Part shown: positions 22,436-51,529 of the stretch, in pieces
How the letters are laid out: every line of letters starts with the position of its first letter
Numbering within the stretch: position 1 is the first letter of the stretch
Made by a program: the position numbers and the translations under genes
From: Diphasiastrum complanatum
Taxonomy: Eukaryota > Streptophyta > Lycopodiopsida > Lycopodiales > Lycopodiaceae
Length of the DNA stretch: 64,000 nucleotides
Direction: 5' to 3'
Assembly: GCA_029204225.1 (NCBI GenBank)
Contig: CM055092.1
Span: forward strand, 28,630,359-28,694,358
Notes under the pieces: generated by a model
Told to the model about the DNA's origin: nothing
The model's input: the letters and a program-made list of their open reading frames with translations, nothing else
Database searches by the model: none

Positions 22436-22799
22436 GTTAGTTTTTATCTAATATAAAATGAGTATTCATAAAGCTTATATATCTGATAGCATACCATGTG
22501 CCATGAAATTTTAGAAATCATTTATAAAAAAAACTCGCAAAGAATTTACTCACAGATTGTCAAAACCCGACTTGGGCATAAACTTTCTATGTTTTGCAGC
22601 ACTTGGGCATATCACAACATGATAAATTATCTATTGGTTTGTGACAATGGGACAACATCTAAAATCTCTAGAACCCTTACAAGTCCCAACTGGAGAAGCG
22701 GTGTTCACAAGTAATTATCTAGGCTCAACAATTTTTTGAGCTTTTCACATATCAATCACTCAAGGTACTATTGTACAGCTCAAGGGTGATGTTGGAGCT

Positions 22800-23350
22800 G
22801 CTAGCAAAAAGTCGTTTGCCAACGACTCCAACTTATCTTTGGATTGTTATCATGTCTATTATGCAGGGTGTCAATTATCCAGCTCGGAAATGAATTATTT
22901 AACAACAAATAGAGAAGCATTGGGACTGATTTATATAGTGAAGAAATTCCGACATTATCTGCTCGGATATCCATTTGTGTTCTATGTTGATCACTTTGTG
23001 CTGAAATACAATGTAAATAAAGTGGACCCATCAGGACAAATTGCAAGATGGGTACTATTACTTTAGGACTTTACCTTTCAAGTAGAAACAAGACAAGGCA
23101 AGTTTCACATGAATGTTGACTTTTTATCTCGATTAAGTGGAATGAAATCCAACGAACCACTCGGAGATAAATTTCTAGATGAAGAATTGTTTATAATCAA
23201 CTCTAAAAATTCATTATTTTCGGATATAGTAGAATATTTGATGTATCAGAACTACCCTAAGCATTTCAACTTCGAAGAAAAAACTATATTTCAATACAAA
23301 GTTGGACCTTATACTATTAAAAAAAAGTTGCAAGGCCACATGTTGTAGTA
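22800..23350 (+). pseudogene. Ty3/gypsy RNase H to integrase linker fragment
   Basis: Encodes the RNase H C-terminus: YYAGCQLSSSEMNYLTTNRE, ALGLIYIVKKFRHYLLGYPF, VDHFVLKYNVNKVDPSGQIA, a stop, then NVDFLSRLSG and a linker toward integrase. The sequence type is a different gypsy lineage from those at 5314 and 34440 and nearer in style to the one at 60085. No LTR, RT or integrase nearby. Confidence 0.78.
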
Positions 23351-24520
23351 AAAATCATTCTTTACAACTTTTGTTGGCGAATACCAATACTATACATGAA
23401 TTCATCTAGGGATGCTACTCTCACTTAAATTTTACCATAGCTAGTAATTTGTCTATCCCATGTGTATCTACGAGCTCATCATGGCAAAATATGCACACTA
23501 GAGTGTCGACTCTATTATCAATTCTTCAATAGCTCTAAGACATGATTTCAAATGATTTGTAGCAATCCTAAACCTTAAACCCTAATTCTTAGAAAATCAT
23601 AAGTACTCCCAAACCCTAAACTTCCAAGCAAACAAGGCTCAAATGGTTGGCTTGACTTTGAAGCAAAAAACCCTTATGATGATATATTATCAAAAATCCA
23701 TCATTCTTAATCTTGTGCATAGCTAAACGTGTTATAGATTGTACATTAATGAAATGGTTACTTGTCAAGTTGAGCCTTGCAAATGTTGCTAGAAGGTGGA
23801 TTGGTGTTGTATATAAGGGTGGAGCCCACCAATGATGATGAGGGTAGAGCACAAATGTTGCCACTTTATGTGAGAGTGGCGTGCTAAGATGTCAAGTGGT
23901 GTTGAGCTTGCAAGCTTATTGCTTGAATTTTCTAATGCCAAATCAGTGATCATAGTAGCCACAAAACAATTGCTTATTGTTTGTTGCCAAAACAATGCAC
24001 TTGCAAGCCCCGCACCTGTCAACCGTGACTCCACATATCTGTCACTTGCCAAACCAGTAGGCACACAATTTTATAGCAAGGAGGAGGTTAAATGGAGCCG
24101 ACAAGTTGGTTTCCAGCTTGTAATCTCCAAAAGCTAATTTGTTTTGCAGCAAACCGCGCCAACCCAGAATGGACTGAGGGGGTCATCTTCCGCATGGAAA
24201 GGCCTCTACAAACCCTTTCACCCGTTCTGGACATCACCCTCGAACAGGTGAGGGAGTCACATGGCAAGGTCCTGTGAATCCCCTCGTAAATCAGAATGGG
24301 TAAAGTTATAAACACGCTGGAGTACTTCTAGGAACAACCACCTAGATCTCTTCCTATACCCAGAGGTGACTCCTTTTATGTGTGAAAGTGGGTGATGGTC
24401 ATATAGCCCCCTCTCCCACCCAGGTAGACCTTGAAACCCTTGTGTGTGAACTAGGTGAGGGTGAAATATTATATGTATACTTTTTGACAACCAATTATTA
24501 GCCAAGATTTTGGAAAGAGC
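23351..24520. other. Upstream region of PRMT1; no gene recognised
   Basis: Short frames only. The last 100 bp hold a TATA-like attatatgtatac (24470) and ccaat (24491), about 270-290 bp before the PRMT1 ATG, which could be part of its promoter. That assignment is weak. Confidence 0.35.
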
Positions 24521-24542
24521 TACTTGGCGCGTGAAAACAACC

Positions 24543-24544
<2 letters not shown>

Positions 24545-24582
<38 letters not shown>

Positions 24583-24604
24583 CCAAACCCAAACCCAAAC
24601 CCAA
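24545..24604. repeat. (CA)n followed by (CCCAAA)n in the PRMT1 5' region
   Basis: About 17 CA units run directly into four CCCAAA units. The unit is one base short of the plant telomere unit CCCTAAA. It lies about 155 bp before the PRMT1 start codon, so in its promoter or 5' UTR, and is likely length-variable. Confidence 0.9.
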
Positions 24605-24759
24605 AGAGCAAAAGCAATTTTGCGGCTCAGCTGCGCCGTGAGAGCTCCTTCTCTCTTCTTTCCTTCGTTGGCTGTGGATCGGATCTCCTCCTTCCTTGGC
24701 TGTGGTCGCGATTCCTATCTAGAGCGGAGCAGGCAAGGCAAGGAAGGCGAGGAGGAAGC

Positions 24760-43137
<18,378 letters not shown>

Positions 43138-43138
<1 letters not shown>

Positions 43139-43143
43139 ATAAA
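43138..43143 (+). terminator. AATAAA overlapping the PRMT1 stop codon
   Basis: The stop TGA at 43136-43138 runs into aataaa. This may be chance; a polyadenylation site used in vivo should lie further on. From 43144 to 44529 (3' UTR and spacer) I see no gene. Confidence 0.3.
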
Positions 43144-44529
43144 TTCATCTATTTGATTCACTTGTGGTACACGAATTATATTAGGGGTAATTGCAATTGC
43201 GATGAAGCAACTTATGGTTTCTTGGATACAAGTGAACAAACGCTTTATTATAGAGTTGTTTTTTCCATCAGCTATGGTAGTCTGATAACGGAAAGGATGA
43301 AAGTAGCTTCAAAGGCAAGTTGTTGTAGTTTGTTTAGTTTCATGGAGGCCTGGCTCAATTTTTTTTTGTTTAGTATTGAGCATGTTCTTGCTTATATAAA
43401 GCTTTGGAAGTCTTGGCTTTGCTTTGACTTTTGTTGTTCACTGTTTTGCACAATGCTTCTCACCAGTTTGTGTTCTTAATAGCCTGCTAACCATCGATTA
43501 AGATTGACACCGAGAAAAAACTAATTGAATTTATAGTTGAAATATCCAGAATCTTGTCTCATAATACTTTTACCATACCTTTGAAAACATTTAATTTTGT
43601 TCGCAAGTGATGGGCGGCTGGTTGGTGCCTTGACCAAATTGTTCATAGGGTTTTGAACTAATTTGATGATTATTGAGTGGCATCCGGATGTGTGTTACAC
43701 AGTAAGATCATGAGCAGTTTGTCCAAGTAGAAGGTGCCCGGTCATTTATGCGCTAGTCCTTAATCATGTGGATCCACTATGTTTTCCGTTTATAAGCATG
43801 CATAAACCGGTCGAAAAACATAGGCATATTGATGAGCAAGTTAACAAGATATCTTGATGGGAATTTGACTTATTAACTTAGAGAGGATTTAAAATCTGAA
43901 TAAATGTGTAAAGGTCTACACCTAGACATTCAAGTATTCTAAAAATCAGGCACATTCACTAAATCAGGAGCATTACTTTTGAGTTAGTTGGGTGAATCTA
44001 TATTTTGACATCATTCATCAATGTTGTTAGCCACCAACCATTGTGAGCCGCTTTTGGACTCATTTAATGGATTGTGGATAGGATAGGAGACTTTTGGTTT
44101 AAATTATTTCCTGATTGGAAATAAAATAGATTGTTGTGAAACTTGGATGGAGTTGGATATTCATCGCAGACCCAAAGTCAAAGTTTCATGTAATGAAGTT
44201 TGAAAAGTCTTAAGCTATTGGAACTTCATAGTGAAGGTGTTTGGGTGCATTTTAGAGTGAATCTTATAAGATATTAAAATGACACTTTGTGCCATGTCTA
44301 GAAAAAAAACAAGAAATAGTGGCAAGCCACAAGGGCTCTGCCTTTGTGAAGGTACATAGTTTTGTCCTGGGAGTTGGTAAAGGGAAATAGTCTATGGAAA
44401 GTTGGTACATTTTTTTGTATTAGGAGGTGGTAAACAAAAATTGGTTACGAAAGGTGGAAGGTTTTCAAAAGTGGAAGAAGTGATGGGATTATGTGTGTCA
44501 AGGTTAGTATATTATATTGTGTATTAATA

Positions 44530-45010
44530 ATATATGGGGAAATGGTCACTCCAATAGGAAAAAGTTATTCCATGGAAACATTTTGAGTTATAAGAATTTG
44601 TCTAAATATGGTCTAGTTGGCTTTCATATATTGTTGTGGGTGTTGTGATTATTTGTTGAAAAATGTATTGTGTCAATGTTGAAGTCGCCTAAAATTGTTA
44701 TTGGTGTGTTTGTTTGTGAGGTTTTCAAAATACAATTTAGTATTTGTAGGAAATTGGATATATTGGAATTTGGTTTTCGGTATATTGTGATTATAGTAAT
44801 GCAATGAGTTTTGTCTTCATTAAAAGATGCTAATAGTTTTTACATTTTTTGTATTGTGGATATTATAGTTATTGAGATTTTGATTGTTGATAATATATGG
44901 TGGTTCCTGAACAAACGTAGTTTTGGATAGCATGGAACCTGTGTTCTAAATTAGTTGCATTATTGTAGTTTCGAGTTTCTTGTAGGCAAAGTATATTTGA
45001 ACTCATGAGG
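44530..45010 (-). pseudogene. EEP (APE-like) endonuclease domain fused after the helicase
   Basis: Three hallmark blocks of the endonuclease/exonuclease/phosphatase family occur in order on the minus strand: ILCLQETR (44971-44994; catalytic E at 44977-44979), ILGDFNID (44672-44695) and SDHFPI (44533-44550). Between them lie IYRKPNSNISNFLQ and QLDHI. They are in different frames or separated by stops, so the domain is dead but nearly full length. In Helentrons of animals this domain follows the helicase in one polypeptide, exactly as here. A separate LINE endonuclease inserted by chance is unlikely, since the helicase frame runs into it without a break. Confidence 0.8.
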
Positions 45011-46413
45011 TTGAAATCTGCAGAAATATCAAGTGCGTGTTTTTGTATTGATACGGTGTTTAAAGATTGAATAAGTAAATGAGAAGATGCATAGGTATTC
45101 ATAATAGGAATTTGAAGTTCCCATTTTTCATATGTTCGCAGGCGTGTCATTTCGGTTTTTATGGATGCATGAACTTTGAAATGTTGATTTTGGAGTGGTG
45201 AAGTGAGGTATAAATTTTGGACATCTCGTATTCTAGATAGGGCTGTATATGTTAGGCCATGTTTAGTACATCCTTTTGGATTGAAAATTAAGGTGTCAAT
45301 TGTTAAGCCCTGTGCACGATGTACTGTATGGGTACTTGCAAGTTGTATTGGAAATTGTTTGCGTGTAATTGTGTTCAGAAAAGATGCGCCTACCTGAAAT
45401 TCTTTAGTGATTTTATGAATTGGTGTCCAGGTATTGTATATGTTGTTTATTGCATATAAAGATGCATGGGCCAGTGCAGTTTTTTTGCCAATGCGTGGAT
45501 CTAAAAATTCAATCCAAATAATGTCTACAGCTGATACAGTTGTTTTTGTTTGGAATATGCCGTCAGCTCCATTAACGAGTCCGTCTTCAATGTCTATGTT
45601 AGAACTGCATATTTCAACGAGCATTCCTGTTTTTACAAGTATGGTCTGTGATAATCCACTAGTGTTTCTTGACTTCTGAGGAATAATTATTGTTTTGCTA
45701 CATGTATTTGAATATGTGTCAATAGCCTGTAAACAAAAAGTGTGGCCACGTGCTTGTTCGTAAGCTTGTTTATTATATGTTTCCATGTCTTGGTTGGCAT
45801 GACACAAGTATGGTATATTTGGAGTGGTTGGAATAGGTTTGTAACTATGCCTATTAATCCAAGCAATGTTTTCTTCATCGTGTTTTGACTCTCTGATGTT
45901 GTTCAGGATATGGATATATGTAGGATCACGTTGTCGTATGGTCTCATCTAATTCATAACATTTTACGATTTCGTTCCAATATGAGGTTTCAAATATATCT
46001 ACCGCGTACAACTCTTTTTTGAAGATCCAAGAATCTAAAACAGGGCCAGTTTGGAAGAGGTCACTGCAAATGATGACATCAAGATTTCCGAAAAAACTAG
46101 TTGGTGTATGTTTAATGGATTGAAGGCGTTGGTCAACAAAATCAAATATGCGTTTGCCTATTAAAGATATTTCATCGAACACTACAAGTTGCAAGTCATG
46201 ATATTTAGTTGTCAGTTCTTGAGATTTATCACCAAATAGTGATGTCAAGTGGTTTGTGTTTATAGATATATGTAAAGCTGAATGGATGGTGGTTCCACCA
46301 ATGTTGTATGCAGCTTTGCCGGTATATGCTAGCAGTAGACTTTTTGGCAAATCAATATCTGTTGAATAGTATTTGTAATAGTGTCGTAATAAACCTTGAA
46401 CTAAAATAAGCAT
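44869..46413 (-). CDS. Helitron Pif1-like helicase with start of EEP domain, 514 codons, truncated
   Basis: The helicase would unwind DNA during rolling-circle transposition. Visible in order: LLAYTGKAAYNIGGTTIHSA (about 27-46), Walker B LVVFDEISLIG (D80, E81), VIICSDLFQTGPV (motif III, here SDLFQTGP for the usual GDFxQLPP), LDETIRQRD, STHTVHRAQGLTIDTLIF and GLTYTALSRIRDVQNLYLTS (motifs V/VI). The frame begins just after where Walker A (GxGKT) should be. Upstream, the sequence jumps from a FYRKLLLLYKPF block, so an internal deletion removed it. Residues about 440-514 leave the helicase and start an EEP domain (ILCLQETR, E479). The frame ends at a stop inside that domain. Not active as is. Confidence 0.85.
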   Translation of the reverse strand: MLILVQGLLRHYYKYYSTDIDLPKSLLLAYTGKAAYNIGGTTIHSALHISINTNHLTSLFGDKSQELTTKYHDLQLVVFDEISLIGKRIFDFVDQRLQSIKHTPTSFFGNLDVIICSDLFQTGPVLDSWIFKKELYAVDIFETSYWNEIVKCYELDETIRQRDPTYIHILNNIRESKHDEENIAWINRHSYKPIPTTPNIPYLCHANQDMETYNKQAYEQARGHTFCLQAIDTYSNTCSKTIIIPQKSRNTSGLSQTILVKTGMLVEICSSNIDIEDGLVNGADGIFQTKTTVSAVDIIWIEFLDPRIGKKTALAHASLYAINNIYNTWTPIHKITKEFQVGASFLNTITRKQFPIQLASTHTVHRAQGLTIDTLIFNPKGCTKHGLTYTALSRIRDVQNLYLTSPLQNQHFKVHASIKTEMTRLRTYEKWELQIPIMNTYASSHLLIQSLNTVSIQKHALDISADFNLMSSNILCLQETRNYNNATNLEHRFHAIQNYVCSGTTIYYQQSKSQ

Positions 46414-46419
46414 TGTGAA

Positions 46420-46707
46420 TGTTTGTGATTTTCAGATTCTTTAAATGGCTTGTATAGGAGGAGTAGTTTGCGATAAAAGTTTTCAGGATCTTTATGCTGA
46501 TTATAGTGTACGAATTTTATTATTTGTGGGGTTCTACGTTCACGAATGCCAGAGTTTGTTATACGATATCATGAAATATATCCTGCCAAACAGAAATGCA
46601 CATGGGTATTTTGGTTTTGTAGTGTATGTTTGTGGAATTTGGTTCTAGGTTTTGTAACTCGGTTTTGCGTTTTAAAATAAATGCCTGCATATGTTCAGGG
46701 TATGTAT
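46420..46707 (-). pseudogene. Linker between Rep and helicase, damaged
   Basis: In broken frames this encodes HMQAFILKRKTELQNLEPNS, then QIIKFVHYNQHKDPENFYRK and LLLLYKPFKESE, typical of the stretch between the Helitron Rep and helicase domains (kIIR..HYN...D.E.FYR..LLLY.P). It is followed immediately by the middle of the helicase, so roughly the helicase N-terminus including Walker A is lost. Confidence 0.7.
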
Positions 46708-47461
46708 TTATGAAAGTAGTAGTTCGTGTTGAACTATGTGGAGCAAGTGCAAGTACAATAATGCAGCAAATTGTGCACTAATTTGTTGTGTATTTAAAAG
46801 GGCATTGCTAATGTGTTTCAATCGTTGCAATGAACTTAACCATACACTGAATGTTTCTTGACATATTGTATCAATTCGTAATATTTTTTCCTGTATATTG
46901 TTATGTATTTGTTGATAATATTTTCTTGATTGAGTACCATAGTTTTCTAAAGGAGTAAGAATCATCGTATATGGCATTGGTGGACGTAGATAGAAAAATC
47001 TACAATGTGTTGAGTTTTTTCGTTTGTAACATGTCTGTTTATGGTTATGAGTTTGAATGTCCATGTTATTTGTAGGTAATTTAGTTCGGTCACAAGAAAT
47101 GAAATTGTCAATGAAGTTAATAATATCTTTGGTTTGTGTATTATTATAAAGCGGAGCATTTCGTATCCACAGTACACCATGGTCATGTTGGCTACCACGA
47201 TGTTGGAATTTTGTAACAAAAAAATAATCATTTAATTTACCAGTTATTGTGTTGTTTTTGGAAAGTAATGTTTTTAAAGTGTTTAATCTGCAATTGTAGT
47301 ACCTTGCACATGTGGTAGGGTCCGTTCCGTAGATATGCATTATGGGTACAATAATTACAAACAGGCTCAGTATTTGGGTGAAAGTATTCCAAGCATTCTA
47401 TTAGGGGATCCCAACAAGAAAGTGTGATGAAAAATGTTGGTGGTTCTAATTGACGCATCAT
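46708..47461 (-). pseudogene. Helitron Rep (HUH endonuclease), frameshifted
   Basis: Two overlapping frames. The first (47461-47237) gives RQLEPPTFFITLSCWDPL, the conserved N-terminal block (PTFFITxS). The second (47340-46708) gives DPTTCARYYNCRLNTLKTLL, then FVTKFQHRGSQHDHGVLWI with the metal-binding HUH histidines H52 and H54 (codons at 47185-47187 and 47179-47181), then QTCYKRKNSTHCRFFYLRPP. The enzyme would nick DNA and bind its 5' end through tyrosines, but I could not place the Y2 tyrosines. The C-terminal part seems deleted or scrambled. One frameshift near 47340 separates the halves. Confidence 0.85.
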
Positions 47462-47695
47462 GGCGAAAACATTTTTCCGTAGTTCATGTTTATAATCTAG
47501 AGATGTTCGTATGTGTTCAAAATCTTTATAACCAATATTTGATCGTAGTAGTTGTTCTATGTTTGTATCTTTTAATACATCACTTGTTGTTGATGTTCGA
47601 TGTTGTGATGTTCTTTTTCGTAACTGTATCCATATTGAATTAAGAACTTGGCGAATTAGTATTTTAATTGTTTTAAAAAATAAATTGGTTGTATG

Positions 47696-48511
47696 TCAAG
47701 CAAACCTATGTTCATAGTGTTGTAGCTCCCATTCAGCAATGGTTTGGTAGGTATAAGAATTATTGATTGGGGTTTGTCTTGGGTGTCCATAATATAGAGT
47801 TGGAAAATTTAGTTCTTCAACATGCGCATCTTGAAATAGCCCAATTGGGTTGTATCCTTCACAAGGAGCAATTACTTTGTACGTAGTTTCGTAATCAATA
47901 ATATGTTCGGTATGATGGAATGGGTGTATGGCTGGGTCATCAAGAATTGGTCCATCAGCTGTGTTCATTGTATTTTCTGGTGTTAATAGAGGTGGACGTG
48001 TTTCAGAATTTGGAGTGGCAAAGGTATTTTGGTAATGCGATATCCACATTGGATTTATGTGTAAATTTATTGTAGAATATAGTGGTGTATGTTGTAGATC
48101 AAGTATTGCATTCATTAGTTTTAAAGGTCTAACTTTTTCAATCATATAATTTGATTTGTATTCTAGTTTTTTTTTAAGAGCCACAATAAGGCATGCATTG
48201 TCATCTACGAAACATGGAAGTATATTTTGTATTTTGTCAAGGTTTGCAACTACATTTACAATGCTACCTTTTACACCTAATTGCCCTTCGTAGGTTAAAT
48301 CTCGAATTTGCATGAACGCAATTCTAGGTGCAACCAAACGTTCTTCTAGTTCATTTAATTCTGCAACTGATGGCAATTCTGAGTTATTTGATACATGGTT
48401 TGGGCACATAAGTTTTGGTGTTTTATCTGCATGTATGCTTTTATGACATTGTATACATATGTATTTTGATGGTAATTCTTGTCTGTAATAGTATGTGTTT
48501 AAGACCTGCAA
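47696..48511 (-). pseudogene. DUF6570-like N-terminal region of Helitron Rep protein
   Basis: A 271-codon open frame with a zinc-ribbon-like C..C (YICIQCHKSIHADKTPKLMC), then NELEERLVAPRIAFMQIRDL and GSIVNVVANLDKIQNILPC, the conserved core seen just before Rep in Helitron polyproteins (I associate it with DUF6570). It ends with a Pro-rich linker and EWELQHYEHRFA. In an intact element it would be continuous with Rep; here about 230 bp with stops intervene. Confidence 0.75.
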
Positions 48512-48601
48512 TGTAAGTTTGTTCTTCCGTGTTTAAAATTCGAGTTTGGAAATTAAAGTAATTTGATTCATAACTAGTACATGTTTATATTGGAGTATCA
48601 T

Positions 48602-48808
48602 TTATACGTTCATGGTAATTTGCAATTGTAATATCTTGTCTATGCATATTACTATTATAAGAACAAGAATTTTTTTTGAATGTTGTAATTCGATTCTTAA
48701 TACTCGTATATGTGCAGGACATGTCTCTATATAGGGCTCTAAATTTTGTAATGATAGTTTGTTGCGAGGCAGTAGGTCAGTCGGTAAGTATCTGATGCAA
48801 AGAACCAA
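48602..48808 (-). pseudogene. Possible upstream piece of the Helitron protein
   Basis: A 68-codon minus-strand frame without a recognised domain, lying just upstream of the DUF6570-like frame. It may be part of the same decayed gene (PRNKLSLQNLEPYIETCPAH). Support is only positional. Confidence 0.25.
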
Positions 48809-49048
48809 TTCTGGTTCTCGTCCAAAAGTGGCGGTTCACCAATTTTTTACGTGAGATTTGGTTATGAGAAGCTTTAGTAAGAGCGTTATGTTCGGGAATA
48901 GCAAAAGCTTGTGGGACATGGACCTTTTTTTATTTATAAATATGGTAGATCATACTTGAAATTGTACAAGGAATATGTGGGTATTGTAATTTGAAAATAG
49001 TTGCCATATGTCGAGCAGATGAGTTTGGGTGTTGTATTATGAAACTTT

Positions 49049-49663
49049 CTAAATTGTGTAACATGTTCGTTGTCCAAATGCAGAAGTGTGATTTTGTGGA
49101 CTACGAAATAACACGCATTCGTTTGTTTTGCAAGGATTTATAAGAACAAGTAATATAGTTATGCGTAGATGGTTTTTATTTATGCATACACAATAATTAG
49201 TAATGTTGTGAGATGTTAGATTATATTGTCGTATACAGATTTCGTATGTTAATAGTTTTGCTAACCAAAATAGACAAAATGTATAATAATATATACATGT
49301 CGGAGTTATATTTAGTATGTTATCAAAATACATATTTCTATTGAGAATATTTCTATGCAGTGTTGTAAAAGTTTTATTTGAAAAGAAATTGTTTTCCCAC
49401 CAAACTGCGTCCGTAACAGCCGTATTTATGGAATTCGTAAAAAGTTCTATAATAAGTTGTCTTAATTCATGTGGTTGCTTTTGGAAATTAGTAAGAAATG
49501 CAAATACTACAAAAATATCTGTGTTTTCTAGAAAATGTTTTATAAATTTGGATTGTGTATTTAAGTTTATCACTGATTTAACATCCATGTTGAAAAGCAC
49601 AAAGATTGAAAATTCAGAAATAGGTGTATGGGGATACCAGCAACAGCACCTGCAAATCAACAT
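49049..49663 (-). CDS. Hypothetical protein, up to 204 codons, Helentron neighbourhood
   Basis: An open minus-strand frame. The likely start is the internal ATG giving MDVKSVINLNTQSKFIKHFL, since the first codons follow an acceptor-like tttgcag (near 49651). It is rich in Asn, Phe, Ile and Cys. No recognised domain: FLENTDIFVVFAFLTNFQKQ and AVWWENNFFSN are the more structured-looking parts. It could be an accessory exon of the rolling-circle element or chance coding in AT-rich DNA. Confidence 0.35.
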   Translation of the reverse strand: MLICRCCCWYPHTPISEFSIFVLFNMDVKSVINLNTQSKFIKHFLENTDIFVVFAFLTNFQKQPHELRQLIIELFTNSINTAVTDAVWWENNFFSNKTFTTLHRNILNRNMYFDNILNITPTCIYYYTFCLFWLAKLLTYEICIRQYNLTSHNITNYCVCINKNHLRITILLVLINPCKTNECVLFRSPQNHTSAFGQRTCYTI

Positions 49664-50133
49664 GAATGGAACTTAGGAACTACAAGTTTGGATCACTATT
49701 TTATGACTTCCAAAAGCAGTGTAAAATAGAATGAAAATATGGACATAATGTATGTCTTTCGAATTGGTCTACGTATTTGTAAGTCAATATCTATAAGACA
49801 AACAAATATGTATGATAATTATGAAGCAGTACAACACCTGACAACATAAAGTCTTTAAGTTTTTTTGGGGCATTTATGAAATACTGCTATTATGTTATAA
49901 AGGTAATTGAAAATCTTAAAAGTAGACTTCATTTATTTATAAATTTTATCTCGTAAATAGAATTATTGTACTTCAATGTTTGCTTTTTCAAGTTGCTAGG
50001 ATCATAATGGTTGTAGACTATTAACACAACTACACATATAATTACATGGCTGTAGATTTCTAAACATTATGCTATTAGTTTTCAATTTCTGAAACTAAAA
50101 AAAAGCATGGATGAATTATGTATGGTCATTAGG

Positions 50134-50140
<7 letters not shown>

Positions 50141-50174
<34 letters not shown>
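50141..50174. repeat. (CA)n microsatellite
   Basis: About 17 CA units in AT-rich DNA. No gene is seen in 49664-50995. Confidence 0.93.
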
Positions 50175-50178
<4 letters not shown>

Positions 50179-50628
50179 CTGCAACAAATTTTAAAAAAAA
50201 GAAGCAATTTAGCTATTACATTGAAACAGATTCAAATATGTGAAACGACATAACAAAGTATTAACCAAAGTTCATGTGTTATTGTGTTTGTAATTTTTGA
50301 TCAAGTCACTATTGAGGTAAATCAAGAGATTGAAGCTAAAAGTAACATGAAAAAATTAATGTCGTAAAAGTAGACAATCGAAGTATGATACTATGACGAG
50401 GACGTTTCTTTGTTTGAAGCTATGTTAATGATCATGCTAGAAAACGATCTGCATGTATTTTTGATAATCCATACAGAATTTGTATCGTTATGTCAACAGA
50501 GTTACTATAATGCATTGTAGTGTACTAATGCAGTTTTGAGAAATCAGCTCATGGTAAAGTACGAGAATGGTAATTTTTTATATACAAAAATATATATGAA
50601 AGTATAAATGGAATGTTTATAGAAAAAA

Positions 50629-50768
50629 CAATGATGTTAGTATAGCACAACTCGTTCAAAATGAATGCCATCTACATCAAGAAAGTGCATTTGAAAAATT
50701 GATGATGTTCGTATAGCACAACTCGTTCAAAATTAATGCCATCTACATCAGGAAAGTGCATTTGGAAA
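50629..50768. repeat. 70-bp tandem duplication
   Basis: gatgtt(a/c)gtatagcacaactc followed by gttcaaaat.aatgccatctacatca occurs twice in tandem with only a few differences. Confidence 0.85.
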
Positions 50769-50995
50769 GTTTCTATGGAACTGAATTTAATTTTTTTTTG
50801 CAGATTTTGAAGTTGAAACGGTACGTAGGTCTACCAATATACGAGTACAATAAAAAATCTTTTGAAATTGATTGCTATTTATAACTCTGAAAACTATATG
50901 AAAATGTTCTAAAAAAGTACACGTTTGTGGTTTTACAAGTATGATGTTGTTTGTAATGCAAGAATGTCAATTAACTATACAAGAAAAAATATATC

Positions 50996-51529
50996 TGTGA
51001 AGAATTGCCAAAAATTGGCAAATCTAGCTTGATCAAAAACCATGTAGAATAGTGTAAATTGTGTACACAAGTGGGTCCCGCACATGTGAGGCCATGATGC
51101 CACATGGGAAACCCATCCTAATGTAGGTTAGGTCAAGTCAAGAGAGTTGGTCATGTCTATTTGGTGGTCATCCCTACTTTATAGGACCTACACTTAAGTT
51201 TAAGGTGAAAATTTGACCAACTAGCTACCTACCAAGCATAACTCTAGGATCTAGGCTAGGGTTTCATTTTAGGGCAAGAAGGGTGAGTTAACTTCCTTAT
51301 TACATGCTGAAAATCCACCTAACTTCAAGAAGGAAGTCGAATTTGCTATGTATTCCAAGCTCCCATAGTGAGAAGATAAAATGTTTTTGGAGCTCATTGG
51401 CAATCTCAAGCTAGTTCACTATGTACATTGAGTTTTCGTGATCCAAATGAAACCAAATCAATTTCTACTTGTTTCTCAGGTTGAAGGCCATACTAAAGCC
51501 TGTAGTACACACGTATGCTCCAGCAGATC
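50996..51529 (+). repeat. Partial copia 5' LTR
   Basis: Matches the first part of the 3' LTR (TGTGAAGAATTGCC ... gtagtacacacgt) and breaks off where the 3' LTR continues with gggctcagattt. The last 170 bp of the LTR are replaced by inverted leader sequence. Confidence 0.85.

Noticed and set aside
22074-22443. hAT origin for the foldback element, based on inner CAATG ends
   Set aside because: The 8-mers beside CAATG (gattaaag and gtataatc) differ, and the inverted repeat extends beyond them, so superfamily is left open.
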